43,306 nt of DNA from Loigolactobacillus backii (GTDB lineage: Bacteria; Bacillota; Bacilli; Lactobacillales; Lactobacillaceae): NCBI RefSeq assembly GCF_003946275.1, contig NZ_RHNQ01000015.1, positions 1-43,306 on the forward strand, read 5' to 3'. Numbering within the stretch: the first letter of the stretch is position 1; each line of letters begins with the position of its first letter. The notes beneath the pieces are model-generated. The model saw nothing but the letters and a program-made list of their open reading frames with translations. It had not been told where the DNA came from and searched no databases. Both the position numbers and the translations under genes were made by a program. Shown here piece after piece: positions 1-9,810 of the stretch.

Positions 1-172
1 AGTCCCCGGTAAAATACCGAGAACTCGCCGTTCAAAAAGCAGCTTAATAATTTGTCCAATTTTAAGGGTTCACTTCAAGCGCGCGTCTTTTTTAATTTCC
101 AAAATTTCGTAGTATTGGATTCTTCCGGTTAAATAAACCTTTAACTATTCCTGATCCCAAACACAAAAAAAG

Positions 173-191
173 CCTGGACAACTTGTCCAGG
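173..191 (-). terminator. Intrinsic terminator of the first small gene
   Basis: Perfect 9-bp inverted repeat (CCTGGACAA / TTGTCCAGG) centred on one base. On the plus strand it is preceded by an A-run, so on the minus strand the stem is followed by a T-run. It lies just past the stop of the minus-strand gene ending at 214. The upstream edge (1-165) shows nothing I recognise. Confidence 0.75.
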
Positions 192-213
192 TCTGCGTGA
201 ATTTAAATGAACG

Positions 214-558
214 TTATTGGCCGTCCTCCAACTGTAAGCGATGATCTTCAAACCACGTTTCCCATGGCTCAATTGGTGTTCCGTTTGCCAAATAGCTTTG
301 ATCAAGCTTAGTCATCAAACGAGAAAAATGTTCGCCGACGCGCTGTGTTAGGTAAGCCATTAGGTCTTTTTTATCGAAACGCGCACCACTCATCAAAATT
401 TTATTAATTGCCGGAATATCGCCTTCACTTTGACTGGCCTCAAATACTTCAAGGTTATTCCAGCGAAATTGATCAATGTAAGCCGACATAAAATCCTGAA
501 TAGCGGTTTGTTTGGCCTGATCGCTTAAGGTTGTAAACTTTATACCTTCATCTGTCAT
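214..558 (-). CDS. Hypothetical protein, 114 aa
   Basis: I do not recognise the family. The frame is open further upstream, but the ATG at 558 (protein start MTDEGIKFTTL) has an AAGAGGTG ribosome site just before it. A TATAAT -10 box with a TTGTCC -35-like box lies inside the would-be N-terminal extension, so 558 is the better start. The product is soluble, acidic and probably helical, with aromatic residues near the C-terminus (PWETWFEDH). It has no signal peptide or membrane segment. It is a single-gene unit with its own terminator. Confidence is good that it is a gene; function is unknown. Confidence 0.7.
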   Translation of the reverse strand: MTDEGIKFTTLSDQAKQTAIQDFMSAYIDQFRWNNLEVFEASQSEGDIPAINKILMSGARFDKKDLMAYLTQRVGEHFSRLMTKLDQSYLANGTPIEPWETWFEDHRLQLEDGQ

Positions 559-705
559 CACACACACCTCTTTTCTGTCACTACTAAGTCTATTATAGTC
601 CCGCCGGCACCAGATTGGACAAACTATTTCAAAGTTCATCTTTTAGCGGCCGTTTTCCAATTTTTTTAACCCAAATTTTAGTAACCGGATTACTGTATTC
701 TCGCA

Positions 706-860
706 GGGAGTGAGCCAAAAGTCGTCTTTGGGTTTACTGCGAAGCGTAGGGCCAACCCAATAACCGTAGTTAGGCACGTGAACCCAGACTTTTGGCCCAC
801 GTTCTAGAATAATGATCGGAAACAGTAAGAGGCTAGGACAAAAAGTCCTAGCCTCTTACT
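706..860 (+). repeat. Dispersed palindromic repeat family A, copy A1
   Basis: About 155 bp, starting GGGAGTGAGCCAAAAGTCG and ending in a 15-bp perfect hairpin (GTAAGAGGCTAGGAC / GTCCTAGCCTCTTAC, 825-859). The same order of segments recurs at 19312-19509 (+), 23248-23414 (-), partly at 34283-34360 and as a deleted form at 42960-43047. All copies are intergenic and carry no ORF. I infer a non-autonomous MITE-like or RNA-hairpin repeat. Confidence 0.75.
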
Positions 861-924
861 TAGAATTAAAACCTAGCTTAATTAATACTGCTCACCAATA
901 AGCCAAAGGTAGCAATCAACTGAA

Positions 925-1956
925 TTATACTTCTACTTTTTGAATCCAGCCTTCTGGCGCTTCTACATTACCAAACTGGATACCAGTTAACGTATCGTAT
1001 AATTTTTTCGTAACTGGTCCAACTTCAGTTTCAGAATAGAAGACGTGCTTGTCATCACCGTTAGTAATACTTCCGATTGGTGAAATAACGGCCGCCGTTC
1101 CACAGGCTCCAGCTTCCTTAAACTGATCAAACTGATCAATGAAGACGTCGCCTTCTTTAGTACCTAAGCCCAAACGCTCTTTTGCCAAGTAGAGCAAGGA
1201 GTATTTAGTAACTGAAGGCAAGATTGAAGGCGATTTTGGTGTCAAGAATACGTTATCCTTTGTAATACCAAAGAAGTTTGCTGAACCAACTTCTTCGACT
1301 TTACGGTGTGAAACTGGATCAAGGTAGATACAATCACTGTAGCCATTCTCGTGAGCGTACTGGCCTGGGAACAAACTAGCAGCATAGTTACCACCAACTT
1401 TGTTAGCACCAGTACCTTTATGTGCGGCACGGTCATATTCAGAAGTGATGAAGGCCGTTGGTGTTAAACCACCCTTAAAGTAGTTCCCAACTGGCATCGC
1501 GAAAATTGAGAAAATGTATTCTTCTGCTGGATGAACACCAATGTTACCACCAACACCAACCATATAAGGACGCAAGTACAAAGTTGCACCGTTACCGTAT
1601 GGTGGCACAAAGTCTTTATTTGCGACAACCGTTTGTTTAACAGCGTCGACAAATTTATCAACTGGATATTCGGGCATTAAAAGGCGTTCACATGAATGTG
1701 TCATTCGTTTAGCATTCTGTTCTGGACGGAATAAATTAACTTCACCATCTTTTGTCCGGTAAGCCTTTAAACCTTCAAAAACACCTTGACCGTAATGTAA
1801 AATGGTTGAACCTTCATTGATATGCAAATCTGGATCATCCGTTAAGCCTTCATTTTGCCACTTACCATCCTTATAATACGCACGAAAACGATAAGGTAAA
1901 TTCATGTAGGTGAACCCTAAATTATTAAAATCAACATCTGCTGCACTAACTGACAT
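925..1956 (-). CDS. ilvE: Branched-chain amino acid aminotransferase
   Basis: PLP-dependent class IV aminotransferase (about 343 aa) that interconverts Val/Leu/Ile and their 2-oxo acids, with glutamate/2-oxoglutarate as partner. The PLP lysine is expected in GANKVGGNY (about residue 186), followed by the class IV motif EVGSANFFGI. FEGLK and YLRPY near the substrate pocket also fit the family. The frame is open to a TTG at 1974, but that extension contains the ribosome site GAAGGGAG for the ATG at 1956, which I take as the start. It is divergent from ridA and next to the ilv operon, so it serves the last step of BCAA synthesis or the first step of catabolism. The same family is called bcaT in lactic acid bacteria. 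Confidence 0.95.
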   Translation of the reverse strand: MSVSAADVDFNNLGFTYMNLPYRFRAYYKDGKWQNEGLTDDPDLHINEGSTILHYGQGVFEGLKAYRTKDGEVNLFRPEQNAKRMTHSCERLLMPEYPVDKFVDAVKQTVVANKDFVPPYGNGATLYLRPYMVGVGGNIGVHPAEEYIFSIFAMPVGNYFKGGLTPTAFITSEYDRAAHKGTGANKVGGNYAASLFPGQYAHENGYSDCIYLDPVSHRKVEEVGSANFFGITKDNVFLTPKSPSILPSVTKYSLLYLAKERLGLGTKEGDVFIDQFDQFKEAGACGTAAVISPIGSITNGDDKHVFYSETEVGPVTKKLYDTLTGIQFGNVEAPEGWIQKVEV

Positions 1957-2025
1957 ATGTAAAACTCCCTTCAATAAATACTAAATTAAAAAATCAATGG
2001 TTTTTGTAAGCTAATTTTAATGTAT

Positions 2026-2054
2026 AGTTTAGTAATAACTTTGGTTTTTGTCAA
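2026..2054 (-). promoter_or_regulatory. Likely promoter of the aminotransferase gene
   Basis: On the minus strand a perfect TTGACA (2049-2054) is followed after 17 bp by TAAACT (2026-2031), about 70 bp upstream of the start codon. The surrounding 1975-2292 region is very AT-rich and also holds the divergent ridA promoter. Confidence 0.5.
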
Positions 2055-2228
2055 ACTCAATCTTAGCTATTCTTGTTTAATTATGCGTTAACATTACTGC
2101 TATAGTCACATAATATCTAATATTTTAAATTTTATAATGTTTTTCATTTTATTTTGAATAAGATAGTTATTAAATGTACTAATTAGTAAATTAATTTTTG
2201 GCTAGTTTAATTTATCATTTACTTTAAT

Positions 2229-2249
2229 CTAATTCTAATATAGAATTAG
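2229..2249. promoter_or_regulatory. Operator-like palindrome upstream of ridA
   Basis: Perfect 9-bp inverted repeat CTAATTCTA-ATA-TAGAATTAG, 44 bp before the ridA start, in the shared ridA/ilvE regulatory region. Related half-sites occur near ilvB (8886-8900), ilvD (10228-10237) and the hydroxyacid dehydrogenase promoter (15068-15080). I infer a transcription-factor site; the regulator is not identified. Confidence 0.4.
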
Positions 2250-2292
2250 CGCTAATTAAACTAATTCACACTAACTAAAGGAAGTCTTTCAA

Positions 2293-2676
2293 ATGAAAAA
2301 AGTTATCGCTACTAGCACTGCCCCAGCCGCGCTTGGCCCTTATTCACAAGCCGTTCTTGTTGATCAAACACTTTATGCTTCTGGTCAAATTGGCCTAAAA
2401 CCAGAAACCGGCAGTTTAAATGGCGCGGATGTTACTAGCCAGACTAAACAAATCATGGCCAATATGGGCGCTGTTTTGACTGCAGCCGGTATGAATTACG
2501 CTGACGTGGTTAAAACAACTATTTTTCTGACCAACGTTGCCGATTTTACGGTTGTCAATGATCTATACGCAACCTACTTTACTGACGCTAAATTTCTACC
2601 AGCACGCTCAACCGTCCAAGTCGCAGCCTTACCTGATGACGCACTCATTGAAATTGAATACACTGCTACTAAATAG
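2293..2676 (+). CDS. ridA: RidA family enamine/imine deaminase
   Basis: A 127-aa YjgF/YER057c/UK114 protein of standard length. The family hydrolyses reactive 2-aminoacrylate and 2-iminobutyrate, released by PLP enzymes such as threonine dehydratase, to 2-oxo acids and ammonia. The C-terminal signature PARSTVQVAALPDDALIEIE is present. Arg105, which holds the substrate carboxylate, and Glu120 are both conserved, arguing for an active deaminase. The ATG follows AAAGGAAG. It is divergent from the aminotransferase and close to ilvA, the enzyme whose intermediate it would clear. The gene is followed directly by the long hairpin repeat B1, which may end its transcript. Confidence 0.93.
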   Translation: MKKVIATSTAPAALGPYSQAVLVDQTLYASGQIGLKPETGSLNGADVTSQTKQIMANMGAVLTAAGMNYADVVKTTIFLTNVADFTVVNDLYATYFTDAKFLPARSTVQVAALPDDALIEIEYTATK

Positions 2677-2678
2677 GA

Positions 2679-2790
2679 GTGTTTGAAAAAGCGGTTAGAT
2701 TCCTGCGGTTAGCTACAGTAGGCGCTTTGGCCGTGCAACGGCCGAAGTGACTGCTGTAGCTAACCGCAGGAATCTGCTTTTTCAAACACG
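2679..2790. repeat. Long hairpin repeat, family B copy B1
   Basis: Near-complete palindrome of 112 bp. The outer arms read GTGTTTGAAAAAGC and continue as AGATTCCTGCGGTTAGCTAC; the left arm has a 4-base bulge. The stem is roughly 38 bp. It starts two bases after the ridA stop. The ends match B2 (2920-3081), B3 (19579-19794) and the mini copy at 17540-17576. Confidence 0.8.
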
Positions 2791-2919
2791 TTCACACCAA
2801 ATTAATCAGATAAATACTAATAAGGACATTTTCCGACCTAGATTCTGAGGATTACTGACGTTGTCGATCGGACTAGGATGAACCGAAGTCCGAATCGCAG
2901 CCTAAACAGACGAATTAAC

Positions 2920-3081
2920 TTTGAAAAAGGTGATTTGGCTGTTGTAGCTACTATTCCGCAACTGAGAATTATTAGCTAAGTACGCTAATAATTTTGATGC
3001 TTCATACGTTGTCCATTCAACTAAGGCGAAAACCGCCAAGTTGAAACATGGCAACCGCAGGAAGCTGCTTTTTCAAACACG
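2920..3081. repeat. Dispersed repeat family B, copy B2
   Basis: About 160 bp, opening with TTTGAAAAAGG and closing with GCTTTTTCAAACACG. The interior contains GTTGTCCATTCAACTAAGGC and a GCTAATAAT-type small hairpin. The reverse complement matches B3 at 19579-19794 over most of its length. B1, B2 and their spacers fill 2677-3204, where I see no gene. A short sequence (near 2800 and again near 3085, CTAATAA-GG-ATTT) is duplicated beside both copies. Confidence 0.75.
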
Positions 3082-3204
3082 CACACTAATTAGTTAGGAA
3101 AATCCTAATAAAGGTATTTCCTAAACACGAACTAATTTCTACAATTAAGGTTAACAATTTTCAAACGCGCTCTTAGAATAATTTTCAGAAATACCCCACT
3201 TTTT

Positions 3205-3987
3205 CTATGTAGGGTACACAGCCACACGTTCTTTGCCAAGTTTTAGTGTTTGAATCGGTTCGCGGTAAAATTTTGATAAGGTTGCTTCATTTAAAAGTTC
3301 TTGCCGACTACCTTTTTCGACAATCTCCCCATTTCGTAGTAAGAGCAGATTTTTAAAGCACGGTAATAACTCTTCTGTATAGTGTGAAACGAATAGTAAC
3401 GCTGGGCTGTTCGGTTCGGCCGCAATTAATGCCACCCGTTGCAATAGTTGTTCCCGGGCAAATAAATCTAGACCATTACATGGTTCATCTAAAATTAGTA
3501 ATTCCGGTTTTGCCATTAAGGCACGGGCTATCAATACTAGTTGGCGTTCACCTTGTGATAAGACACGGTAAGGCTTACCAATTAGACGTTTGCCACCCAA
3601 ACGATTTAAAATCGTCTTGGCCTGATCCATTTCGGCCTCGGTATAGTGTTCGTAAACGCCAATACTGGCAAATTTTCCTGACAAAACAATACTTTCCACT
3701 AAATCACCTGGATGTAACCAATCCTGCAGGGCAGTACTTACCCAACCAATTTTTCGTTTTAATTCTGGAATTGAGGTATGTCCAAAAACACCACCAAGAA
3801 CCTTTAGTTGCCCGCTAGTTGGCCAGATATCGCCGTGGATTAGTTTTAATAAAGTCGTCTTTCCCGCACCATTTAATCCTAGAATTGCCCAATTCTGTTT
3901 TTCATGAATTGTCCAGTCAATGTGTTTCAAGATAATATGGTCACCGCGTTCTAATGAAACATCCTTAAACGAAAGGATCTCGCCCAT
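3205..3987 (-). CDS. ABC transporter ATP-binding protein, YlmA/ModF-like
   Basis: A 260-aa nucleotide-binding domain. It has Walker A GLNGAGKTT (37-45), Q-loop region near GWVSTALQDW, signature LSQGERQ (about 143-149), Walker B LLILDEP (163-169) and the H-loop histidine in VSHYTEE (about 202). The sequence type (NWAILGLNGAG, GDIWPTSG) resembles the YlmA/ModF/PhrA group, which often stands without a permease. There is no permease here, so the transported substrate or role is unknown. It begins 38 bp after ilvA with a strong AAAGGAGGTG site, so it is probably the last gene of the ilv transcript. Its link to BCAA metabolism is only by position. Confidence 0.85.
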   Translation of the reverse strand: MGEILSFKDVSLERGDHIILKHIDWTIHEKQNWAILGLNGAGKTTLLKLIHGDIWPTSGQLKVLGGVFGHTSIPELKRKIGWVSTALQDWLHPGDLVESIVLSGKFASIGVYEHYTEAEMDQAKTILNRLGGKRLIGKPYRVLSQGERQLVLIARALMAKPELLILDEPCNGLDLFAREQLLQRVALIAAEPNSPALLFVSHYTEELLPCFKNLLLLRNGEIVEKGSRQELLNEATLSKFYREPIQTLKLGKERVAVYPT

Positions 3988-4025
3988 TAGGCCACCTCCT
4001 TTTGAGGTTCAACATAGTGTTGTTA

Positions 4026-5306
4026 TTAAACCAACATGGTGTACAACATTTGATTGTCCTTTAAGTTAATGTAATGTGGGTCGAACATTGTTAGTCGATC
4101 CAACAAATCCGGTAATGTCGTTTTATCGCCTAATCGAACTCCAATTAGAACTGGCCCTTTACCGCGGTTAACTTTCTTTGTGTACTCAAATTTTGTAATA
4201 TCGTCATCTGGTCCCAGAATTTCGTTAACAAATTCGCGCAAGGCTCCTGGTCGTTGAGGAAAATCAACGACAAAATAATGCTGGTAGCCTTCGAAGATTA
4301 AGGAGCGTTCCTCAATTTCCTGCATTCGGTTAATGTCGTTATTTCCACCGCTAATCACACAAACAACCGTTTTTCCGCGAACCTCATCTTGATACTGTTC
4401 CAAGGCAGAAACGCTTAAGGCTCCAGCCGGCTCAGCAACAATTGCCTCTTTGCTATATAAATCTAAAATAGTACTGCAAACTTGGCCCTCTGGCACAGCC
4501 AGCATATCATCAACGTAGGCCTTAACGTTAGCGTAGGTTAATTCGCCAACCGTACGAACGGCCGCGCCATCAACAAATTTCTCTAGTTCATTTAACGTTA
4601 CTGGGTGGCCCACTTCCAAAGCCTTGGTCATTGACGCCGCACCTGCTGGTTCAACGCCAACAACTCGGGTTCGGGGACTAACTGCTTTAATGTAAGCCGC
4701 AGTCCCACTTAACAAACCGCCACCACCGACAGCGGCAAGAAAATAATCAACATTAACGTTTTGCTGCTCCGCATCGGCAAGTACTTCAACGGCCAAGGTT
4801 CCTTGACCGGCCATCGTTCGCTTATCATTAAATGGTGCAATAAAGGTCTGCTGCTTTTCCTGACAAAATTTTTCTGCCGCTTCAGCTGAAGCATCAAAAG
4901 TATCTCCGACCAACTTAATCGTTACGTCATCGCCACCAAAAAAGGCAACTTGGCTAACTTTTTGTTGTGGTGTCGTAGTTGGCATAAAAATCGTTGCTGG
5001 TACTTTCATATTATGACAAGTCCAAGCAACCCCTTGAGCATGGTTACCGGCGCTGGCATAGACAACTCCTTTTTCCCGTTCAGCTGCCGGTGTAGCGTGA
5101 ATTGCGTAGTAGGCGCCACGGATTTTGAACGAACGTACGGCCTGTAAATCTTCACGTTTAAGGTAAACTTGACAATGATACTTCTGGGATAAATAGACAT
5201 CATACTGTAACGGTGTGTGCCGAATAATTGGTGCCAACACCTCGTTTGCCTTTTCTACATCCTCTTTTGTCAATAAAGCTTGATCTGTCTTCGTTTTTAA
5301 ATCCAT
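4026..5306 (-). CDS. ilvA: Threonine dehydratase, biosynthetic
   Basis: PLP enzyme that deaminates L-threonine to 2-oxobutanoate, the first committed step to isoleucine. At 426 aa it is the shorter form with one C-terminal ACT-like regulatory region (about 335-420, from YQHYFVVDFPQRPGALREF). The PLP lysine is K61 in SFKIRGAYY, the phosphate loop is GGGGLLSG (194-201), and SAGNHAQGVA is the substrate/cofactor loop. The regulatory region suggests isoleucine feedback. The start has AAAGGATGG upstream. A 210-bp gap from ilvC contains an imperfect hairpin (5403-5409 with 5429-5435) without a T-run, so I keep ilvA in the operon. The enamine it releases is the natural substrate of the nearby RidA. 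Confidence 0.95.
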   Translation of the reverse strand: MDLKTKTDQALLTKEDVEKANEVLAPIIRHTPLQYDVYLSQKYHCQVYLKREDLQAVRSFKIRGAYYAIHATPAAEREKGVVYASAGNHAQGVAWTCHNMKVPATIFMPTTTPQQKVSQVAFFGGDDVTIKLVGDTFDASAEAAEKFCQEKQQTFIAPFNDKRTMAGQGTLAVEVLADAEQQNVNVDYFLAAVGGGGLLSGTAAYIKAVSPRTRVVGVEPAGAASMTKALEVGHPVTLNELEKFVDGAAVRTVGELTYANVKAYVDDMLAVPEGQVCSTILDLYSKEAIVAEPAGALSVSALEQYQDEVRGKTVVCVISGGNNDINRMQEIEERSLIFEGYQHYFVVDFPQRPGALREFVNEILGPDDDITKFEYTKKVNRGKGPVLIGVRLGDKTTLPDLLDRLTMFDPHYINLKDNQMLYTMLV

Positions 5307-5516
5307 TTTGCCACCATCCTTTCGTTCAAATTAAAAAGGAGTTGACTGAATAAAGGGTAAATTCCAAATCCAGAATCTACCTATTGAATGTGAGTTTAAC
5401 AATCATTCCGCAACCATTTTTTAGTTAGGGAATGAACGTTTACTCGCCTTCAAGGCTTTATTTCAATCTCGTCCTTTCCGCTAGAGCTCACTTACCTACT
5501 TATCATAAAAGATCTT

Positions 5517-6572
<1,056 letters not shown>

Positions 6573-6661
6573 CTATTTATAACAAATTTCACTTTTCTTC
6601 CTATTATATAGATAAAAAGAAAAGGAAATGTGATACCACTTTTAACCAGATTTTTTGGGGA

Positions 6662-7153
6662 TTAATCAGAAGTGCTTTCTGCCCGGGGAAAACCTGCAAC
6701 CCCTGTTCGAACTAATTTTAAAATACCATATGGTTTCACTACGCGAAGCAATGCCGCAACCTTAGAACGTGTCCCCGTGATTTGCACCACCACGTCTACT
6801 GATGAAACATCCACAATAGCAGCCCGAAATGGTTGAATCATTGCCAGTAACTCCGCCCGCTTTTCAGGTAGTGCACTGATCTTGATTAAAACCAATTCTC
6901 GTTCAATGTGCGGAACATCGGTGATATCTTTAACTTCAAAAACATCAACTTGTTTCTCTAATTGGCGAAGTAACTGCGTACTGGCGGCCTTATCGGCTAA
7001 ATAAACGGCCATTGTTACTCGTGAAACGGCCGGATCAACTACTGGACTAATTGAAATACTATCAATGTTGACCTGGCGACGATTAAGCGCACCAGTAAAA
7101 CGATTTAAAACCCCTGGATTATTAGTCATCATACAAGTAAGTACCCGCCGCAT
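6662..7153 (-). CDS. ilvN: Acetolactate synthase small (regulatory) subunit
   Basis: A 163-aa ACT-domain regulatory subunit. It binds valine and stimulates the catalytic subunit. The N-terminal ACT domain reads LTCMMTNNPGVLNRFTGAL and continues with NIDSISISPV; a second conserved domain follows (about 80-155, with VDVSSVDVVVQITG). The ilvB stop codon is immediately followed by this ATG (TAAATG, no spacer), so the two subunits are probably translationally coupled. The ribosome site is weak and lies within the ilvB end (GGGGTGAAG). Confidence 0.94.
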   Translation of the reverse strand: MRRVLTCMMTNNPGVLNRFTGALNRRQVNIDSISISPVVDPAVSRVTMAVYLADKAASTQLLRQLEKQVDVFEVKDITDVPHIERELVLIKISALPEKRAELLAMIQPFRAAIVDVSSVDVVVQITGTRSKVAALLRVVKPYGILKLVRTGVAGFPRAESTSD

Positions 7154-8857
7154 TTACTTCACCCCAATCATTTGATCGTTAGATTTCCCTGGCGCAATCA
7201 TCGGGAAAACTTGTTCTAGTGCTGGAATATCGGCCTCAATCAGCATTGCGTGTGGCGAACTAAAGGCTCGTTCTAACTCGGCCGCTACTGTTACTGGCGA
7301 AGTTACCTTTAAATGACGAAGTCCGTACGCGGCAGCAAGCTTCATGAAATCCGGTTGGTGATCAAAGACCGTTTGGGAACGGCGTTTTTCGTAAAATAAA
7401 TCTTGCCATTGACGAACCATTCCAAGCGTCCCGTTGTTTAACAAAATAACTTTAACGTTGAGATCGTAAGCTGCTAAAACATCTAATTCTTCACTAGTCA
7501 TCTGTAGCCCCCCATCGCCCACGAATAAGACAACGGTTTTATCTGGAGTGGCAAAGGCAGCACCAATCGCGGCTGGTAAACCAAAACCCATTGTTCCTAA
7601 ACCACCACTAGTAATTAATTGTTGTGGTCGGCTAAAGGGGTAAAACTGGGCGGTCCACATTTGATGTTGCCCAACGTCGGTCACCACCGTAGCATCACCT
7701 TTGGTTAAACGACCAACTAATTCAATCACTCGTTGGGGTTTTAATTCAGTACTACTTTCTTGATAACTGTAGGGATGAGCGGCCTTTCTTTGCTGTAAAA
7801 GTTGTAGCCAAGTTTGATCGTGCGCTGGCTTCATTGGTTGTGCCAGGCAGTACTCTAAGGCCACCTTTGCATCGGCCACAATCGGATAATCCGCCGCAAT
7901 CACTTTACCAAGTTCGGCCGGGTCAATATCAATGTGCGCAATCTTAGCATTTGGTGCAAACTGTTTTGGCGCCGTTGCTAAGCGATCATCAAACCGAGCA
8001 CCAATACATAGAAGAAAATCACATTCGGTGAGTGCCATATTAGCGGTATAAGTGCCATGCATGCCACCCATTCCTAAAAATAGTGGTTCATCAGTTGGCA
8101 TATCACCTAATCCTAATAAACTAGCAACAACTGGCAACTGAAAATCTTTACTGAATTTTCGCAATTCGGTACTCGCTTGGGCGGCCCCAATACCACCACC
8201 GGCAAGGATGACTGGTTTACTTGCTTGCCGTAAAGCAAGTAGCATTTCGTCCATTGCAGCTTGATCCAATGGCCGCTTTGCCTGATAACTGGTTAAATGA
8301 ACTTGATCATCGGTAAGCTCCGTTACTTGTTCTTGTGTAACACTCTTGGGAAGGTCAACAACGACTGGCCCTTTCCGCCCAGTTGTTGCTACGCGAAACG
8401 CCTCAGCAACAATTCGGGGTAAATCGGCAACACGCCGTACTTGATAATTATTTTTGGTAACGGGCGCCGTCATACTCAGTACATCTGCTTCTTGAAAGGC
8501 ATCCGTTCCAATGGCACCAACTCCAACTTGGCCAGTAAAGACAACAATTGGCGTTGAATCTGACATTGCGTTAGCTAGGCCAGTCATTGCGTTAGTTGCA
8601 CCTGGTCCGCTAGTAACAAAGACAACGCCTGGTTTTCCGGTTACTTTCGCATAACCTTCAGCCGCATGAACTGCGCCCTGCTCGTGTCGAACCAAGATAT
8701 TTTGAAATTTCATTTGGTACAACGCATCGTAAAGTGGAAGAACAGCCCCACCAGGATAACCAAACAACAGATTAACATTTTGCTTTTTCAAAGCCGTAAG
8801 TAAAACTGTCGCGCCAGTTTGTTGTTGAACATTGCTCTGTGTTTCTTTTTCTAACAT
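7154..8857 (-). CDS. ilvB: Acetolactate synthase large (catalytic) subunit
   Basis: ThDP-dependent acetohydroxyacid synthase, 567 aa, making acetolactate from two pyruvates or acetohydroxybutyrate from pyruvate plus 2-oxobutanoate. The catalytic Glu59 lies in VRHEQGAVHAAEGYA. The ThDP/Mg motif starts at GDG (447-449) and ends with NN (474-475). TLGMVRQWQDLFY is the signature of the anabolic FAD-containing type, rather than catabolic AlsS. A strong AGGAGGTGAG precedes the ATG. It is the first structural gene of ilvBNCA, behind an isoleucine-type T-box leader with its own promoter. Confidence 0.96.
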   Translation of the reverse strand: MLEKETQSNVQQQTGATVLLTALKKQNVNLLFGYPGGAVLPLYDALYQMKFQNILVRHEQGAVHAAEGYAKVTGKPGVVFVTSGPGATNAMTGLANAMSDSTPIVVFTGQVGVGAIGTDAFQEADVLSMTAPVTKNNYQVRRVADLPRIVAEAFRVATTGRKGPVVVDLPKSVTQEQVTELTDDQVHLTSYQAKRPLDQAAMDEMLLALRQASKPVILAGGGIGAAQASTELRKFSKDFQLPVVASLLGLGDMPTDEPLFLGMGGMHGTYTANMALTECDFLLCIGARFDDRLATAPKQFAPNAKIAHIDIDPAELGKVIAADYPIVADAKVALEYCLAQPMKPAHDQTWLQLLQQRKAAHPYSYQESSTELKPQRVIELVGRLTKGDATVVTDVGQHQMWTAQFYPFSRPQQLITSGGLGTMGFGLPAAIGAAFATPDKTVVLFVGDGGLQMTSEELDVLAAYDLNVKVILLNNGTLGMVRQWQDLFYEKRRSQTVFDHQPDFMKLAAAYGLRHLKVTSPVTVAAELERAFSSPHAMLIEADIPALEQVFPMIAPGKSNDQMIGVK

Positions 8858-8974
8858 CCACTCACCTCCTAAAACAATTGATTAAAATTCTATTAGAAAT
8901 TATGTTATTCACTATACATTAGTTTTTGTGGTTGTCAACACCTTTTTAAAATAATTTTTAACTCATTTGGGAAA

Positions 8975-9246
8975 AATAAAAAGCGCCCGCCAAGATATTT
9001 AAAATCTTGAAGGACGCTTATTTGCGTGTTACCACCTCTATTCATAGCACCATTACTGGTACTACCTCTTCACGTGCAGCAATAAAAATAATTGCGATAC
9101 GCTAGCGGGATAATGGTGGCAGCCAATAAACTTACTTAAATTTCGGTTCATCACTCGGGGAGGATTTTCTTAAGACGTCTGCTTGTTTCCTTTCACCTAC
9201 TGAAACTCGCTTTAAGGCAGAACATCGAAATACTCTTTCCCGTCAA
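8975..9246 (-). promoter_or_regulatory. T-box leader 1 (isoleucine-type) of ilvBNCA
   Basis: On the minus strand this carries the T-box hallmarks in order: GGGAAAGAGTA at the base of Stem I, the AGCGAG / GGTG distal region, a candidate specifier, the T-box sequence AGAGGTGGTAACACG (9025-9039) and a GC-rich terminator (8975-9019) ending in a T-run. I place the specifier by the pattern GAA-A-NNN, giving AUC (Ile) at 9173-9175. TGGT in the T-box bulge fits a tRNA ending in ACCA. The terminator lies about 115 bp before ilvB. Uncharged tRNA-Ile would allow readthrough into the operon. Class confidence is high; codon choice is moderate. Confidence 0.9.
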
Positions 9247-9295
9247 CATGATTATTTATGGTGCTGAAATAAATCAACACATTTGCTTGGTTATT

Positions 9296-9324
9296 AATAT
9301 ACTTGTAGTAATCATGAATGTCAA
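9296..9324 (-). promoter_or_regulatory. Promoter of the ilvBNCA T-box leader
   Basis: On the minus strand TTGACA (9319-9324), a 17-bp spacer and TATATT (9296-9301). Transcription would start about 9290, just ahead of Stem I of T-box 1. The ilvBNCA operon therefore has its own promoter, downstream of the zinc-ribbon gene. Confidence 0.75.
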
Positions 9325-9467
9325 TTACTTTTTTACTTATTTTTGTTTTTGTTTATTCTTGCAGGTAGTTAAAAGGTCATACAGATCTATGTCCTTTCAA
9401 ATACATTCGTGCTAAATCAGTCAAAATGGTTACTAGTACAATTTAGTTCCAGGTATTCGCTAATACT

Positions 9468-9680
9468 TTAGAAGTAATGGTCGTAATCCTTTTCGTAACC
9501 ACAAATACTACAGTACTTAGTTGCCGGGGTTAGCGCGCCACAGTTAACGCAAAAACTTGTTGTGATATTAACCTGCCCTTGAATGGTGAAAAGCTGTTTA
9601 CCACAATTACTACAGTAGACACCAGTTGGAACTTTCTGTTCACAGTGGGTACAAGTAACTAATTCAAATGCTGTTTTCAT
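9468..9680 (-). CDS. Small double zinc-ribbon protein
   Basis: A 70-aa protein with four CxxC knuckles (C10/C13, C23/C26, C44/C47, C57/C60), enough for two zinc ribbons. It has no membrane segment or further domain. The start is supported by AGGAGGTT before the ATG. It lies between T-box 2 and T-box 1 on the same strand, so it is the first gene that T-box 2 can control. A weak hairpin (9372-9381 with 9388-9397) follows the gene before the ilvB promoter. No function can be assigned; double zinc ribbons often mediate nucleic-acid or protein contacts. Confidence 0.8.
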   Translation of the reverse strand: MKTAFELVTCTHCEQKVPTGVYCSNCGKQLFTIQGQVNITTSFCVNCGALTPATKYCSICGYEKDYDHYF

Positions 9681-9810
9681 ATTTTTAACCTCCTAGCGCG
9701 AACTTCGCGCACTCGAAACGTGCATGGCTGTAATCTTTTTGTAAGTTTATAAGTGCCTTCTTCTATTCAATTGTCAAAGGACAATCTAATTCAGAGAGCT
9801 TACGCCAACA

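Noticed and set aside
825-859. Intrinsic terminator for the aminotransferase gene
   Set aside because: The stem is strong, but no T-run follows it on the minus strand and it is part of repeat A1.
1975-2292. CodY box (AATTTTCWGAAAATT) in the ilvE/ridA region
   Set aside because: No 15-mer is close enough; the visible palindrome has a different centre (TTCTA-ATA-TAGAA).
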